64,000 nt of DNA from DASPJQ01 sp035299065 (GTDB lineage Bacteria > Bacteroidota > Bacteroidia > Flavobacteriales_D > UBA2798). The notes beneath the pieces are model-generated. The model had not been told where the DNA came from, made no database searches, and saw nothing but the letters and a program-made list of their open reading frames with translations. The stretch spans positions 24,953 to 88,952 of the forward strand of contig DATGXI010000193.1 in the NCBI GenBank assembly GCA_035299065.1. Reading direction: 5' to 3'. The position numbers and the translations under genes are program-made. Numbering within the stretch: the first letter of the stretch is position 1; each line of letters starts with the position of its first letter. This document shows, piece after piece, positions 17,971 to 25,030 of this stretch.

Positions 17971-19620
17971 TTAATTAGTAGTTATGTAATGTTCGTCCAA
18001 TTTTTTTGAAATTTCTGTTGCTTCATCAATTACTTCCTTTGGATATCCATTGATTTCAAGAATTTTTATTGCATTCCTATTTTTAAGCTTTCCCATTTTT
18101 AATTTATAATCAAACCCAACAGTTTTTTCGTTAACCGTTTCGCTAAAATGATACAATTCGTACTCGGCAGAAAGCATTTCAGTTAGTTCCACGTCATGAG
18201 TTGAAACCAAAACAATATTATTATTTTTTGTGAGAGCCGTTAAAACAGCCTTTCCTGCAGAAATACGTTCTACTGTATTTGTCCCTTTAAAAATCTCATC
18301 TAACAAGAAAAGATTTTTATTTTTACTCCTGCTTTCCGAAATCAATTCTTTAATAGTTAATACTTCTTCAAAATAATAACTTTTGTCATTCATTAAGTCG
18401 TCACTTATTCTTATGGCAGAAAGGATTTTTAACTTAGGAAAAGCAATTGATTCAGCAAAACACGTATTAATGGTTAACCCTGTTATAACATTTAGTCCTA
18501 AGGCACGAATAAAGGATGTTTTTCCAGACATATTAGATCCCGTTAAAAGAACTGATTTTTCATAAATCTGGATACTATTTTTTGTGCAATTGAAAATAAG
18601 AGGATGACTTATATTTTTTGCAATAATGTTAGAGTCTTGGATTATATCAGGCAAACAATACACGTCTAAACCTTTTCTAAGAGATGCAATGGAGATAAGC
18701 ATATCAATATGTCCAACAAATGTAAAAATGTCTTCTATTTCTTTTCTTTTAGTATTTAGTTTTTTCAAAACACCGAAAAGCAGTAAAGGCTCAAGTAGAA
18801 ATAATGTTTTAAAAAGCTCAAATAAGAACCAGGCAATTACTTCAAAATCTCCTTGAAGTTTTGCCTCAAGTTTAAAAAAGGACATTCTATTTCTAACGCC
18901 ATTAATTATTTTAATGGATTTCAACAAGTCAGGATTTATTCTTTTTAATAATGGGTCTTCAAACAAACGCGAAGCCACGTTATTTAATTTTAAAAGCTGC
19001 GGAATAGAACCAACATATTGATTCAGGTTATTTTTGTTCCAATAATGGATAACAAAGTTGATACAGAAAACACCAATTAAAACAATAAAAAAAACAGGGT
19101 AAAAAAAACCAAGTATTAACGAAGTTAGACCCGTAAACGATAATAATTTAATTAAAAAAAACCATTTAGGAGGTTCTATTTGTTCTTCCTGAAACAGAGT
19201 GGTTATATTATAAGCGTCCTTGTGGTTAAGATGCTCGATTATTTTTTGAAGTGAAATTCGATATTCAGAATCATTTGTTAATTTGGATATTAATTCTTCA
19301 TTTTGTTTAATCTGTTCTTTATTTAGATCAATGTTACGAAGCTTATTATAGAGATATTGTTGGCCTACTTTTGAGTTAGATCTGTCAAGAAACATGAATA
19401 ATTCATCGAAATCTAAATCTTTGCATGTTTTGTCTGACAGAACCTGAAAGGCATCTGAATTTTTCTTATTTCTGAAATATTTTTCAATCATATCAAAATC
19501 AAACGAATCCTCTTTAATTTTCCCAAAATCCTTTTTCAATCTTTCGTGTATCTTCTTTTTTCGATTGAAAGTTATTTTAGGAAAGGAGTATTTTATTTGA
19601 TTTATAAAGTCTTTTATCAT
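17971..19620 (-). CDS. Membrane-anchored MutS-like ATPase
   Basis: 549 residues. The N-terminal ~150 residues are charged and helical, with the core-like start (D-E-L-F-M-F-L-D-R-S-N-S-K-V-G-Q-Q-Y-L-Y) typical of Bacteroidota MutS-related proteins. A hydrophobic hairpin follows (about 154-193), then a MutS helical core (about 200-340) and the MutS ATPase domain: Walker A G-S-N-M-S-G-K-T at 361-368, Walker B ending Asp441-Glu442, and S-T-H-D switch. The mismatch-binding domain I and the connector are absent and a membrane hairpin is added, so this is not the repair protein MutS. Function of the subgroup is unknown to me. It is A+T-rich and lies between two structured spacers in the accessory stretch. 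A -7 element at 19662-19669 suggests its own promoter. Confidence 0.82.
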   Translation of the reverse strand: MIKDFINQIKYSFPKITFNRKKKIHERLKKDFGKIKEDSFDFDMIEKYFRNKKNSDAFQVLSDKTCKDLDFDELFMFLDRSNSKVGQQYLYNKLRNIDLNKEQIKQNEELISKLTNDSEYRISLQKIIEHLNHKDAYNITTLFQEEQIEPPKWFFLIKLLSFTGLTSLILGFFYPVFFIVLIGVFCINFVIHYWNKNNLNQYVGSIPQLLKLNNVASRLFEDPLLKRINPDLLKSIKIINGVRNRMSFFKLEAKLQGDFEVIAWFLFELFKTLFLLEPLLLFGVLKKLNTKRKEIEDIFTFVGHIDMLISIASLRKGLDVYCLPDIIQDSNIIAKNISHPLIFNCTKNSIQIYEKSVLLTGSNMSGKTSFIRALGLNVITGLTINTCFAESIAFPKLKILSAIRISDDLMNDKSYYFEEVLTIKELISESRSKNKNLFLLDEIFKGTNTVERISAGKAVLTALTKNNNIVLVSTHDVELTEMLSAEYELYHFSETVNEKTVGFDYKLKMGKLKNRNAIKILEINGYPKEVIDEATEISKKLDEHYITTN

Positions 19621-19661
19621 TTATTTTTTTGATTTTTATTTAAAACTTGTTTGATTAATGA

Positions 19662-19669
19662 CAAATGTA
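19662..19669 (-). promoter_or_regulatory. -7 promoter element for the MutS-like gene
   Basis: On the minus strand this reads TACATTTG, an exact TAnnTTTG, 41 nt before the ATG at 19620. It directly adjoins the long direct repeat, so the promoter belongs to the spacer between genes. No -33 TTG was seen at the right distance. Confidence 0.45.
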
Positions 19670-19683
19670 TAACATTAATGCTT

Positions 19684-19777
19684 ACGGTTTCGGGCTTTGC
19701 GCAGTGGTGGGCTTTTGAAACCGAAAACTGTCTGCCGGCACCAACGTTTATTAATTGCTCAAATGTTTCTATTCGCA
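19684..19777. repeat. Direct repeat copy 1 (with second copy at 20528-20640)
   Basis: About 75 bp nearly identical to 20528-20606: ACGGTTTCGGGCTTTGCG, then GGGCTTTTGAAACCG, then CTGTCTGCCGGCACCAACG. The trailing AAATGTTTCTATTCGCA is also shared; copy 2 carries about 21 extra bp just before it. Each copy contains an inverted pair ACGGTTTC/GAAACCG. The copies flank exactly one gene (19822-20514). Confidence 0.75.
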
Positions 19778-19821
19778 CTGTACGCCCGCCTGATGCAAAA
19801 CCCGTGTTAGCTGTGGTATTT

Positions 19822-20514
19822 TTATTTCTTCCGTCCAAACCATTGTTGAAATTTCCATTTTATTCGTTGTCTAAGAGTTGGCTTTGTTACATAAAATGCC
19901 GTGATATTTTCTGTTTCAGGTTCTAAAGTTAAATTGAGCGTTCCGTCTTCAATTTTTATTTTGTTTTCTGAATTATTGATTTCTTTAATGTCGCTAAAAA
20001 TAATCTGCCTTTTTCTGTATCCAATACAATTTACTTCTAAAGTTTCTGGCAGTGGTACGGAGTACGTATTTCTTAAAATAAGTTTGAAATTGCCTTCAAT
20101 GTCTGTTACTGCTCCAACTTTGCTGTTTTTTAATAACACATTTGCAAATGGCAATTCTTCAAATGTAGTTTCGTCAATAATTTTCCCTTTTATTACAAGG
20201 CTGTCAAGGGTATTTATTCTCTGTCCATACGAAGAAGTTGCAAAAGATATGGTCAACCCTGTAATTGCGGCTGCCTTGAGCAATGAATTGTTATTTGTCG
20301 GAATTTCTTGTCCCCAGTGGTCAAGCTGTCGAGGCTTATACATGCCGCAAACACTATTATTATTTTGAGTTTGTAGCTTTTCAATTTCTGCCCAACTCAT
20401 TTTTGAAAAGTCAACAATTTTTTTGTTGCATTGTCCGCAAATACGTCCACCGTCAGTTGGATTCATTTCCAACCAATTCTGTCCGCAATGTTTTGGTTTA
20501 GGTATTGTCGTCAT
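19822..20514 (-). CDS. Carboxypeptidase-regulatory-like domain protein with N-terminal Cys motif
   Basis: The ATG at 20514 (230 residues) is chosen because the frame upstream of it only translates the direct repeat. The N-terminal ~50 residues carry C-G-x-N-W-L-E-M and G-R-I-C-G-Q-C-N-K-K-I-V-D-F-S, a four-Cys pattern that could bind a metal and is common at the start of Bacteroidota membrane proteins of this kind. A hydrophobic segment (about 77-93) follows, then a regulatory-type beta-sandwich (V-I-K-G-K-I-I-D-E, F-A-N-V-L-L-K, G-A-V-T-D-I-E-G-N-F). The tail is basic. The Cys part should be cytoplasmic and the beta domain outside. It is flanked by ~95-bp direct repeats. Partners are unknown. 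Confidence 0.75.
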   Translation of the reverse strand: MTTIPKPKHCGQNWLEMNPTDGGRICGQCNKKIVDFSKMSWAEIEKLQTQNNNSVCGMYKPRQLDHWGQEIPTNNNSLLKAAAITGLTISFATSSYGQRINTLDSLVIKGKIIDETTFEELPFANVLLKNSKVGAVTDIEGNFKLILRNTYSVPLPETLEVNCIGYRKRQIIFSDIKEINNSENKIKIEDGTLNLTLEPETENITAFYVTKPTLRQRIKWKFQQWFGRKK

Positions 20515-20527
20515 AATATCGCAGCTA

Positions 20528-20640
20528 ACGGTTTCGGGCTTTGCGTTGGGGGCTTTTGAAACCGTAAACTGTCTGCCGGCACCAACGTTTATTAATTGAT
20601 CACCGCGAAGCAGCAACGAAGTTAAATGTTTCTATTCGCA
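20528..20640. repeat. Direct repeat copy 2, upstream of the regulatory-domain gene
   Basis: Same sequence block as 19684-19777 in the same orientation, with ACGGTTTC (20528-20535) perfectly inverted as GAAACCGT. An additional ~21 bp precedes the shared AAATGTTTCTATTCGCA end. The pair of copies would allow excision of the gene between them by recombination. Confidence 0.75.
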
Positions 20641-20749
20641 AATAATAGCGCATGAAAATACAAATTATTGTCGTTTGGTCTTGATTTTCAAGTAATTAAA
20701 ATTTTGTGATATTTGCAGGAGAAGTCAATAAATTTGGACCGTGTCGAAG

Positions 20750-20946
20750 GTGAACTTAAATAGAATAAAGTCCTGGCTGAAAAGAACAAAAGTAGTAAGG
20801 ATTTAGCCAGTCATTTGGATAAAACAGAATCTACTGTTTCCCGCTGGTGTACCAATGAAGTTCAGCCGTCTATTGAAACGTTATACGAGATATCTAAATT
20901 TTTGATAGTGGATATTCGGGAGCTGTTGGTGTCTACTGCGAAATAA
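20750..20946 (+). pseudogene. XRE/Cro-type helix-turn-helix regulator, frameshifted
   Basis: A GTG at 20750 opens N-L-N-R-I-K, the usual start of small HTH proteins of this family. The rest of the protein continues in another frame from 20770: V-L-A-E-K-N-K-S-S-K-D-L-A, then T-V-S-R-W-C-T-N-E-V-Q-P-S and L-Y-E-I-S-K-F-L, ending at TAA 20944-20946. One missing base near 20768-20772 joins the two parts, so the gene is a pseudogene unless the base was lost in sequencing. Intact it would be ~66 residues, a single-domain XRE repressor. It is the only plus-strand gene in the accessory stretch and points toward the 3' end of the HEPN/DGQHR pair. Confidence 0.78.
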
Positions 20947-20959
20947 AAATTCGTTGTTC

Positions 20960-21964
20960 TTACTTTTGGAAATACGAATTCTTTATGACTACCAATGTAA
21001 CTAGACTAAGAAAATAAGCACTTTTTTTATTAATCAAACCAAAAAAATGATCGGAATCAACAATATCAACACTTTTAATATTGTTATCCTGTGAGTTTTT
21101 TAAGTGAAAGTATCTATTTCTTATTGTGATAATAAAACTCGAAAACTCAGAGAATTTTATAGATACACGAGCATTGAGTGTGTTTCGAGATTCTTCAAAG
21201 ATGGTCTTCTCACATATATTGAGGATCGTATTATAGATTCTTTCATTGTATTCTTCCAGATCAGAAGTAATATCAATGTCAATAGATAGACGCTCGTAGT
21301 CTTTTTCTATACTCATAACTTTCGTTATAAAATATTTAAACACTTTCAACTCGCCTTTGTCTTTCTCCCCACTGAACAATGTTTTTAGTATATCAAAAGA
21401 TTTAGAAAAGTCTTTCGTACTGGACGCATACATGACAGGAAAGGTATAAGAGATGAACTCTAAAACGCGATACAAGTGTAAAAATGCCAGAGTGTGGTTT
21501 TCTTTATGAGTATGGTAATAGTAGTTGCAAAATTCGTTGTTTAAAGACTCGAAAAATGCCTTATTTCTATGGATCACTTTCTTATCCGAAAGGATGTCGG
21601 ACAAGTCTTGCATGGAAAAAGTATCTGAGATATACTTGGGTAAGATTTTTAAATTAGATTGACATCTCACTTTTAAAATTTCGAGCATGTTGGAAATTTC
21701 TACTTTTAGATCAGTGCCAATTTCTTTTGCTGGCTCATTGATCTTTTCGGTTTCTTCTTCAGGAAGAGAAACAATATAAGGCTCTAGTAGATTTGTACTT
21801 TGATCAAAAATTGTATTTCTGAAAGTTTGTTTTATTCTGATGTTGCCAATTATTCCCCTAAGAATTAGATAAAAAGCAGGGCTATTATCAATTCGAAGAA
21901 TAGGATATTGTTTAAATATCCAATCCTCCTCATAAATCTCCGAAAATTCAAACGGCTCCAACAT
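20960..21964 (-). CDS. HEPN-like protein, second gene of a coupled two-gene unit
   Basis: 334 residues, soluble, mainly helical. Near the C-terminus R-N-R-Y-F-H (Arg282 to His287) fits the R-x4-H signature of HEPN nucleases and lies inside a helix-like context (F-I-I-T-I-R-N-R-Y-F-H-L). A central helical block (A-F-L-H-L-Y-R-V-L-E-F-I) also resembles HEPN proteins of abortive-infection type. The N-terminal ~120 residues are unlike anything I know. Its ATG follows the TAG of the DGQHR-like gene with no spacing (TAGATG), implying translational coupling and a joint function. HEPN domains usually cut RNA, so toxin or phage-defence activity is a reasonable inference, not shown. Confidence 0.55.
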   Translation of the reverse strand: MLEPFEFSEIYEEDWIFKQYPILRIDNSPAFYLILRGIIGNIRIKQTFRNTIFDQSTNLLEPYIVSLPEEETEKINEPAKEIGTDLKVEISNMLEILKVRCQSNLKILPKYISDTFSMQDLSDILSDKKVIHRNKAFFESLNNEFCNYYYHTHKENHTLAFLHLYRVLEFISYTFPVMYASSTKDFSKSFDILKTLFSGEKDKGELKVFKYFITKVMSIEKDYERLSIDIDITSDLEEYNERIYNTILNICEKTIFEESRNTLNARVSIKFSEFSSFIITIRNRYFHLKNSQDNNIKSVDIVDSDHFFGLINKKSAYFLSLVTLVVIKNSYFQK

Positions 21965-22993
21965 CTATTCTGTAGCCGTTAATTCAAAAAATAGTTCATC
22001 CAGTTCCTCCGAAGTCTTTGAAGTGTATTCTGGCAAGTGTTGAATGTACTCTTTTGATAGTTCCCGTCTGAACTTACCTAAATTGATCTTGGACGGATTT
22101 AGTGTCTTAAATGCAACTTCAAATTTCTGTAGTTCAACTTCGAGTTGTTCTGAAGTTAATTTATCGAGAAATTGATAGGAACTATTATAACCAACGCTGA
22201 AGCCAATAAAATTATTTACGGTCTGAAGCCAGGTTAAACAGTATGAATTCTTAGAGTGCTTGTCAACAAATTTAATAATGTCATAGAATTCAATTTGGTT
22301 TTTAGAGATGTCATTATCTAAAATTCTTCCAACCAAAATTTCATCCATTTTTTCTTCAATAATTTTTGAATTTTCGTTATTGACAGTATTCGTCAAAAAC
22401 GCCATGTATCCCTTAGCTATATCGCCTAGGCTAAAAGCATCTTTAATCGCTTTTTCCGCTTTTTCTTTTTCGGTTTGTACTTTTATGTTAAGATTTTTGA
22501 AATCAAAAAGCTCCTTAGTCAAGATTTCAATCTGATGCCTAGGAGTCATACCCTTTTGACCATTGTTTAGAGTAATCATCCTATAAAGGAGTTTATCTTT
22601 ATTTTCCGCTATGATAATATTGAAGAAGATTTCCTTATTCGGATTAAAGTCTTTCTTTTCCGAAGCACGCTTCAAAGTCGTCAACCTTTGGATTCCGTCT
22701 AAAATGAAGCCATGGTCAATATTTTCTGCAACAAACTTACTCAGAGCATCAAGATCTTTGATTTCCGCTTTGTCATTTACAAAGGCAAGAGTAAGAGGTG
22801 GCATCAAGCACCCAGCGAGAATATCTCTTTCTAGTCTTTTATAGAATTTGGTGTCTAACAGTTTTCTTTGCTCTTCCAACTTATTTATTAGTGGATGAAT
22901 TTTTTCGAGGGTGTATTTGTAGTCCGTTTGTCCCAATCCACAAATTCCTGAAATTACGCTGTCAGTTGCTATGTTATAAAGTTTCATTGTCAT
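21965..22993 (-). CDS. DGQHR/ParB-like protein, first gene of a coupled two-gene unit
   Basis: 342 residues (a second ATG two codons later is possible). Motifs follow the ParB-like DGQHR/DUF262 layout: R-L-E-R-D-I-L-A-G near 53, I-L-D-G-I-Q-R-L-T-T-L with Asp99 to Arg103, and L-N-N-G-Q-K-G-M at about 142-149, the place of the conserved I-N-x-x-Q in DGQHR proteins such as DndB. The usual Gln of D-G-Q is Ile here (D-G-I-Q-R). The C-terminal ~170 residues are helical and unassigned. Such domains occur in DNA-modification regulators and nuclease systems. It is directly coupled to the HEPN-like gene. A promoter with both -33 and -7 elements (23098-23129) and a hairpin leader precede it. Confidence 0.6.
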   Translation of the reverse strand: MTMKLYNIATDSVISGICGLGQTDYKYTLEKIHPLINKLEEQRKLLDTKFYKRLERDILAGCLMPPLTLAFVNDKAEIKDLDALSKFVAENIDHGFILDGIQRLTTLKRASEKKDFNPNKEIFFNIIIAENKDKLLYRMITLNNGQKGMTPRHQIEILTKELFDFKNLNIKVQTEKEKAEKAIKDAFSLGDIAKGYMAFLTNTVNNENSKIIEEKMDEILVGRILDNDISKNQIEFYDIIKFVDKHSKNSYCLTWLQTVNNFIGFSVGYNSSYQFLDKLTSEQLEVELQKFEVAFKTLNPSKINLGKFRRELSKEYIQHLPEYTSKTSEELDELFFELTATE

Positions 22994-23021
22994 GAATTAT
23001 GTTTTTCTTAATATTGCCTAT

Positions 23022-23084
23022 AACTTGTTTATACCCGCTGATTTTTAGCGCCTGTACAGCCAAAACCGCTGTATAAACGAAGTT
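23022..23084. repeat. Imperfect inverted repeat in the leader of the DGQHR/HEPN unit
   Basis: AACTTGTTTATAC (23022-23034) pairs with GTATAAACGAAGTT (23071-23084) with one bulged base. The inner part holds a smaller hairpin CGCT...AGCG and the palindrome CTGTACAG. The bulged, two-part stem is again attC-like, but its position after a good promoter also fits a leader regulatory structure. Confidence 0.55.
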
Positions 23085-23097
23085 TCATGTAGGGTAC

Positions 23098-23129
23098 CAA
23101 ATATACCAATTTTGTTTATAAAGTAACAA
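23098..23129 (-). promoter_or_regulatory. Promoter of the DGQHR/HEPN unit (-33 and -7 elements)
   Basis: On the minus strand TTG (23129-23127), a 21-nt spacer, and TATATTTG (23105-23098) match the Bacteroidota TTG/TAnnTTTG promoter in both parts. The expected start near 23091 gives a leader of about 95 nt that includes the hairpin. Confidence 0.6.
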
Positions 23130-23331
23130 AAGGGGAAACGTTCTTTTGTAAATTATGTACGCCAACAGGTGTGTAAACCCAGGCGGCCCCAGGCTCCTGT
23201 ATATACTTTAAGTCGGTTCTGGCAAGTGAATGGGAGGCATAGTTTTGCCACACCTATGCGGGGTTAGGGGTTAAATACGCAGGAAGCGAATGGGCATGCT
23301 TATGCAGTAAAACGCCAGCCGGTAAATGGAA

Positions 23332-24060
23332 CTACGTTAGGTTCTCAACCAGGTTTTTAATCACATCCAACGTAACGCCCCAATACAATTCAAGGTGTTT
23401 AAAATCAACCTCTGTTCTTGCGTTTTCAACGGTTAGTTTAAGCAGTGTATACTCACCACGTGATTCCAACTCAAAATGCACGAAGGTTGCGTCCAGCTCG
23501 TCCTGGTCGGGCCCTGATAAGCTGCTCACATAATCATATATAAATCGCTGTTGAGGTTCAAATTCCCATATACGCCCTTTGTTTTCAAATGACATTCCGT
23601 GTAAATCGCCTTTTAGTATGAATGAACTTCCTTTTTCAAAACTTGAACTAATTTCAACTTCGGTATCATAAATCCATTGTTTCATTACGATGGGATTTGT
23701 AATTGCGTTCCACACGTTTGAAACAGGAGCGTGAATTAACCGGTTGCCGTATAAAGGCCCAACCGGTGGTTCATTGGGTAGAATTGAATTATTTCCCCAG
23801 TTTGTGAATTCATGCACCACATCCGAAACAAGATCGTAAGCGGTTTCATCTGACTGCGTTATTTCATGGTCACGCACAAAAATAAAAAGCCGCAAGAGTG
23901 TTGAGTGGATGTCGCGTTTGGGATAACCTTCGCTATGCCTTTCGTTTGCCCATTTAAGAAATTCAGCATACCCCTTTTGAACCGGTAAAAGCTGAGCGTA
24001 TGCAAACAATTCATTTTTGTATAGTTCAAATAGCTGTTTTGGTGTAAGCAGGTCTTGCAT
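23332..24060 (-). CDS. SRPBCC (START/AHSA1-like) domain protein
   Basis: 242 residues, cytoplasmic. The first ~95 residues form a helical domain of unknown role (L-T-P-K-Q-L-F-E-L-Y start). From about residue 103 an SRPBCC fold is visible: N-R-L-I-H-A-P-V-S-N-V-W-N-A-I-T-N-P, then M-K-Q-W-I-Y-D, then F-E-N-K-G-R-I-W-E-F-E-P-Q-Q-R-F-I-Y-D-Y, closing with the long C-terminal helix. These are AHSA1/polyketide-cyclase-like ligand-binding domains; the ligand is not evident. It marks the return to ordinary chromosomal composition after the accessory stretch. A TATCTTTG element ends 4 nt before its ATG. Confidence 0.75.
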   Translation of the reverse strand: MQDLLTPKQLFELYKNELFAYAQLLPVQKGYAEFLKWANERHSEGYPKRDIHSTLLRLFIFVRDHEITQSDETAYDLVSDVVHEFTNWGNNSILPNEPPVGPLYGNRLIHAPVSNVWNAITNPIVMKQWIYDTEVEISSSFEKGSSFILKGDLHGMSFENKGRIWEFEPQQRFIYDYVSSLSGPDQDELDATFVHFELESRGEYTLLKLTVENARTEVDFKHLELYWGVTLDVIKNLVENLT

Positions 24061-24064
24061 ATTT

Positions 24065-24072
24065 CAAAGATA
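24065..24072 (-). promoter_or_regulatory. -7 element abutting the SRPBCC start codon
   Basis: TATCTTTG on the minus strand, ending 4 nt before the ATG at 24060. The transcription start would fall at or next to the A of the ATG. Confidence 0.4.
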
Positions 24073-24084
24073 GGGAAGTACCTA

Positions 24085-24116
24085 AAACAAAAAACCCACC
24101 GGGGTCACCGATGGGT
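24085..24116 (-). terminator. Intrinsic terminator of the ATP synthase operon
   Basis: On the minus strand ACCCATCGG, a 5-nt loop and CCGGTGGGT pair (one G-T), followed by TTTTTTGTTTT. It lies 36 nt after the atpG stop. Confidence 0.85.
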
Positions 24117-24151
24117 CTATAGTATTTTCTAGTGTCTAGCGTCTCTTAAGT

Positions 24152-25018
24152 CTAACCATTCAGGGCCTCAGCTCCACCCACAATCTCAAGGATCTCGTTG
24201 GTAATGGCAGCCTGGCGCGCTTTGTTATAAGTTAATTTAAGTGCCTTCAACATTTCGGTTGCATTGTCGGTTGCTTTGTGCATGGCCGTCATACGCGCAC
24301 CGTGTTCACTGGCAAATGAATCAAGCAAGGCTTTATACAATTGAAGTTTTAAGGTTTTTGGAATGATGAGTTCAACAATTTCATCCTTGCCCGGCTCAAA
24401 TATATAATCGGTATTGTTGTTGCTGGTTGTTGCTGGCGGAACTATTGGTAAGAACTGCTCGGTCATTACTTCCTGTACAGCTGCATTTTTAAATTTGTTG
24501 TATACCAACACAATTTTATCAATGCTGCCTTCAAGGTAATGCTGCATAAGGTTCACCACAATTTTTGACACCTCATCATAGGTCAAATGGTCAAAAATTT
24601 CGTTGAGGTGATGCGGAAAATCACTCCCCTTTATGTTGTACGTGGTATGCCTGTAATAATCGCTTGCTTTTTTACCAATGGAAAGCACAGCTATGTTGCA
24701 TTTACCGGTATACTCGCCAATAACTTTGTTGGCAGCTTTTATTACGTTGTTATTAAAACCACCGCACAAACCGCGGTTTGAGGTAATGGCCACAACCATC
24801 ACATTTTTCAACTCACGGTTTTCAGCAAACCTGCTTTCAACATTCCCACTCAGGTTCGATAAAATTTCGCCCAGCTTATTGGCATAAGGACGTAATTGAA
24901 TTACCGCATCAGAAGCGCGCTTTAATTTAGCCGCACTCACCATTTTCATGGCCGAAGTGATTTGCCTGGTTGAATTTACCGAAACAATGCGTGACCGTAT
25001 TTCTTTTAAGTTAGCCAT
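24152..25018 (-). CDS. atpG: ATP synthase F1 subunit gamma
   Basis: 288 residues, the normal length. The gamma subunit is the central rotor shaft linking the c-ring to the alpha3beta3 head. The N-terminal helix has K-E-I-R-S-R-I-V-S-V-N-S-T-R-Q-I-T, followed by A-M-K-M-V-S-A-A-K-L. The middle has I-T-S-N-R-G-L-C-G-G-F-N-N-N, and the C-terminal helix ends N-K-A-R-Q-A-A-I-T-N-E-I-L-E-I-V-G-G-A. All are family hallmarks. It is the last gene of the operon, 12 bp after atpA, and is followed by a strong terminator. Confidence 0.97.
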   Translation of the reverse strand: MANLKEIRSRIVSVNSTRQITSAMKMVSAAKLKRASDAVIQLRPYANKLGEILSNLSGNVESRFAENRELKNVMVVAITSNRGLCGGFNNNVIKAANKVIGEYTGKCNIAVLSIGKKASDYYRHTTYNIKGSDFPHHLNEIFDHLTYDEVSKIVVNLMQHYLEGSIDKIVLVYNKFKNAAVQEVMTEQFLPIVPPATTSNNNTDYIFEPGKDEIVELIIPKTLKLQLYKALLDSFASEHGARMTAMHKATDNATEMLKALKLTYNKARQAAITNEILEIVGGAEALNG

Positions 25019-25030
25019 TAATCTGCAGTA

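Larger units (their letters stand above)
22994..23331. other. Intergenic region with promoter, hairpin and no gene
   Basis: Holds a hairpin (23022-23084) and a minus-strand promoter (23098-23129) serving the DGQHR-like gene. The remaining ~200 bp up to the SRPBCC stop are richer in G+C (for example AGGCGGCCCCAGG) and show no coding frame or recognised element. Confidence 0.55.

Noticed and set aside
19617..19838. Minus-strand frame of 73 codons through the direct repeat
   Set aside because: It translates the repeat block, which also appears in front of the neighbouring gene, so the frame is incidental.
20515..20616. Upstream extension of the regulatory-domain gene
   Set aside because: The extension also translates the direct repeat; the ATG at 20514 begins the conserved Cys motif region.
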